DNA from: Flavobacteriaceae bacterium
GTDB taxonomy: Bacteria; Bacteroidota; Bacteroidia; Flavobacteriales; Flavobacteriaceae
DNA: 16,288 nt
Direction: 5' to 3'
Assembly: GCA_002714815.1 (NCBI GenBank)
Contig: PAYI01000014.1
Location: 3,537 to 19,824 of the forward strand
How positions within the stretch are numbered: the stretch's first letter is position 1; each line of letters opens with the position of its first letter. Under the pieces are notes generated by a model. That model saw nothing but the letters and a program-made list of their open reading frames with translations, was not told the origin of the DNA and made no database searches. A program made the translations under genes and the position numbers. This document shows, piece after piece, positions 15,474-16,288 of this stretch.

Positions 15474-16288
15474 TTGCAATTATCTAATAAAATACCAGCA
15501 GTAGTAAATTATTCTCGTGTTAAAGGATCAGTTGAAATACGAGAGATAGATCTGCCAGAAATTGGAAAGAATGACGTTTTACTTGAAGTAGAAAATGTAG
15601 GTGTTTGTGGGTCTGATTTACATCAGTGGACTTCTGATCATAGTTGGGAGGTTAATTACCCAGTTGTATTAGGACACGAATTTGGTGGTTCAATAGCTAA
15701 ATTAGGAGAAAATGTTAAAAATTGGAATATTGGAGATCGAGTAGTGAGCGAAACTGCAGCTATAATTGATATGCAAAACCCAATGAGTAAAATTGGTCTA
15801 TACAATCTTGATCCTACTAGAAAAGGATTTGGTTATGGAGTAAACGGTGCGATGACAAAATTTGTAAGTACCCCAGCAAGATGCCTTCATGCTGTCCCAG
15901 AAAATCTTTCTTTTGAAGAAGCTTGTTTAACTGAACCTTGCTGTGTTGCATACAATGCAGTTGCAGTTAATTCAAATGTAAGGCCAGGTGATAGGGTATT
16001 AATTATTGGACCTGGAACAATTGGCATTCTATGTGGAGCAATTGCTAAAATTTGTGGTGCTGAAGTTGCAATATTAGGACTTGAAAAAGATAAAGAAAGG
16101 CTTTTAATAGCCAAAAAATACGATATAAAAACAATAATTAATAATGCTTCAAAATGGGCAAAAGAAAAAGATGGTTTGGGTGTAGATTTAGTTGTTGATG
16201 CTGCTGGGGTGAGTGATTCACTTTTAATTGCCATGGATTTAGTTCGTCCAAATGGACAAATAACAAAAGTTGGCTGGGGTCCCAAACC
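15474..16288 (+). CDS. zinc-type medium-chain alcohol / polyol dehydrogenase (3' end missing)
   Basis: The frame is open for 271 codons from a TTG at 15474 to the right edge. That TTG follows the HUMPS stop codon directly, in the same frame; no ATG occurs until deep in the domain, so TTG is the likely start and translation is probably coupled. The product should oxidise a secondary alcohol of a polyol or sugar acid with NAD(P). Catalytic zinc ligands are C45 in VGVCGSDLH, H68-E69 in LGHEFGG and E154 in LTEPCC. The coenzyme fold has GPGTIG (179-184) and VVDAAGVSD. The segment that normally holds four structural-zinc cysteines, residues about 97-113 just before RKGFGYG, contains none. The family link is to sorbitol / threonine dehydrogenase-like enzymes. 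Together with the HUMPS enzyme it suggests a two-step sugar conversion (inference). Substrate is unknown. Confidence 0.88.
   Translation, partial: MQLSNKIPAVVNYSRVKGSVEIREIDLPEIGKNDVLLEVENVGVCGSDLHQWTSDHSWEVNYPVVLGHEFGGSIAKLGENVKNWNIGDRVVSETAAIIDMQNPMSKIGLYNLDPTRKGFGYGVNGAMTKFVSTPARCLHAVPENLSFEEACLTEPCCVAYNAVAVNSNVRPGDRVLIIGPGTIGILCGAIAKICGAEVAILGLEKDKERLLIAKKYDIKTIINNASKWAKEKDGLGVDLVVDAAGVSDSLLIAMDLVRPNGQITKVGWGPK

Noticed and set aside
15887..16285. Minus-strand open frame of 132 codons
   Set aside because: It is the antisense of the clear zinc dehydrogenase frame with GPGTIG and zinc-ligand motifs.
1..16288. CRISPR array, insertion sequence, tRNA or rRNA genes
   Set aside because: No regularly spaced direct repeats, no transposase-like product, no terminal inverted repeats and no tRNA- or rRNA-like stretch were found by eye.

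Overview
The window looks like chromosomal DNA of an AT-rich bacterium of the Bacteroidota, most likely a marine or free-living flavobacterium-type lineage. The support is a low G+C content, lipoprotein signal peptides with little Shine-Dalgarno signal upstream, a TAnnTTTG-type promoter element, a GLPGLI-family gene paired with an outer-membrane beta-barrel receptor-like gene, and a run of glycan-degrading exported enzymes. This assignment is inferred from content; no rRNA or tRNA is present to confirm it.

Layout. (1) 1-1415, minus strand: 5' part of a large gene whose product carries a DUF4157-type metallopeptidase-like domain (HEAWH motif), of the kind that accompanies extracellular contractile injection systems and their effectors; it runs off the left edge. 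(2) 1580-9603, plus strand: five co-directional genes. These are a small Tat-exported DsrE-like protein, a lipoprotein sulfatase, a lipoprotein GH20 beta-hexosaminidase, a lipoprotein GH3 exo-beta-glucanase of ExoP type, and a small predicted outer-membrane barrel protein. (3) 9636-13185, minus strand: a two-gene unit, GLPGLI-family protein then an outer-membrane beta-barrel protein with a carboxypeptidase-regulatory-like domain and a plug-like domain. (4) 13403 to the right edge, plus strand: a beta-lactamase-fold serine hydrolase lipoprotein, a HUMPS-family (hexulose-6-phosphate synthase / keto-gulonate-phosphate decarboxylase-like) enzyme, and a medium-chain zinc dehydrogenase that starts directly after the stop codon of the enzyme before it and runs off the right edge.

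How it may fit together (inference): the sulfatase, GH20 and GH3 lipoproteins would remove sulfate, N-acetylhexosamine and beta-glucosyl residues from exogenous glycans at the cell envelope. The dehydrogenase and HUMPS enzyme could process a released sugar or sugar acid in the cytoplasm. No SusC/SusD pair lies in the window, so a classical polysaccharide utilization locus cannot be claimed from this sequence alone. The most unusual items are the DUF4157 protein with its unrecognised C-terminal region, and the same-frame HUMPS/dehydrogenase pair whose dehydrogenase has lost the structural-zinc cysteines.
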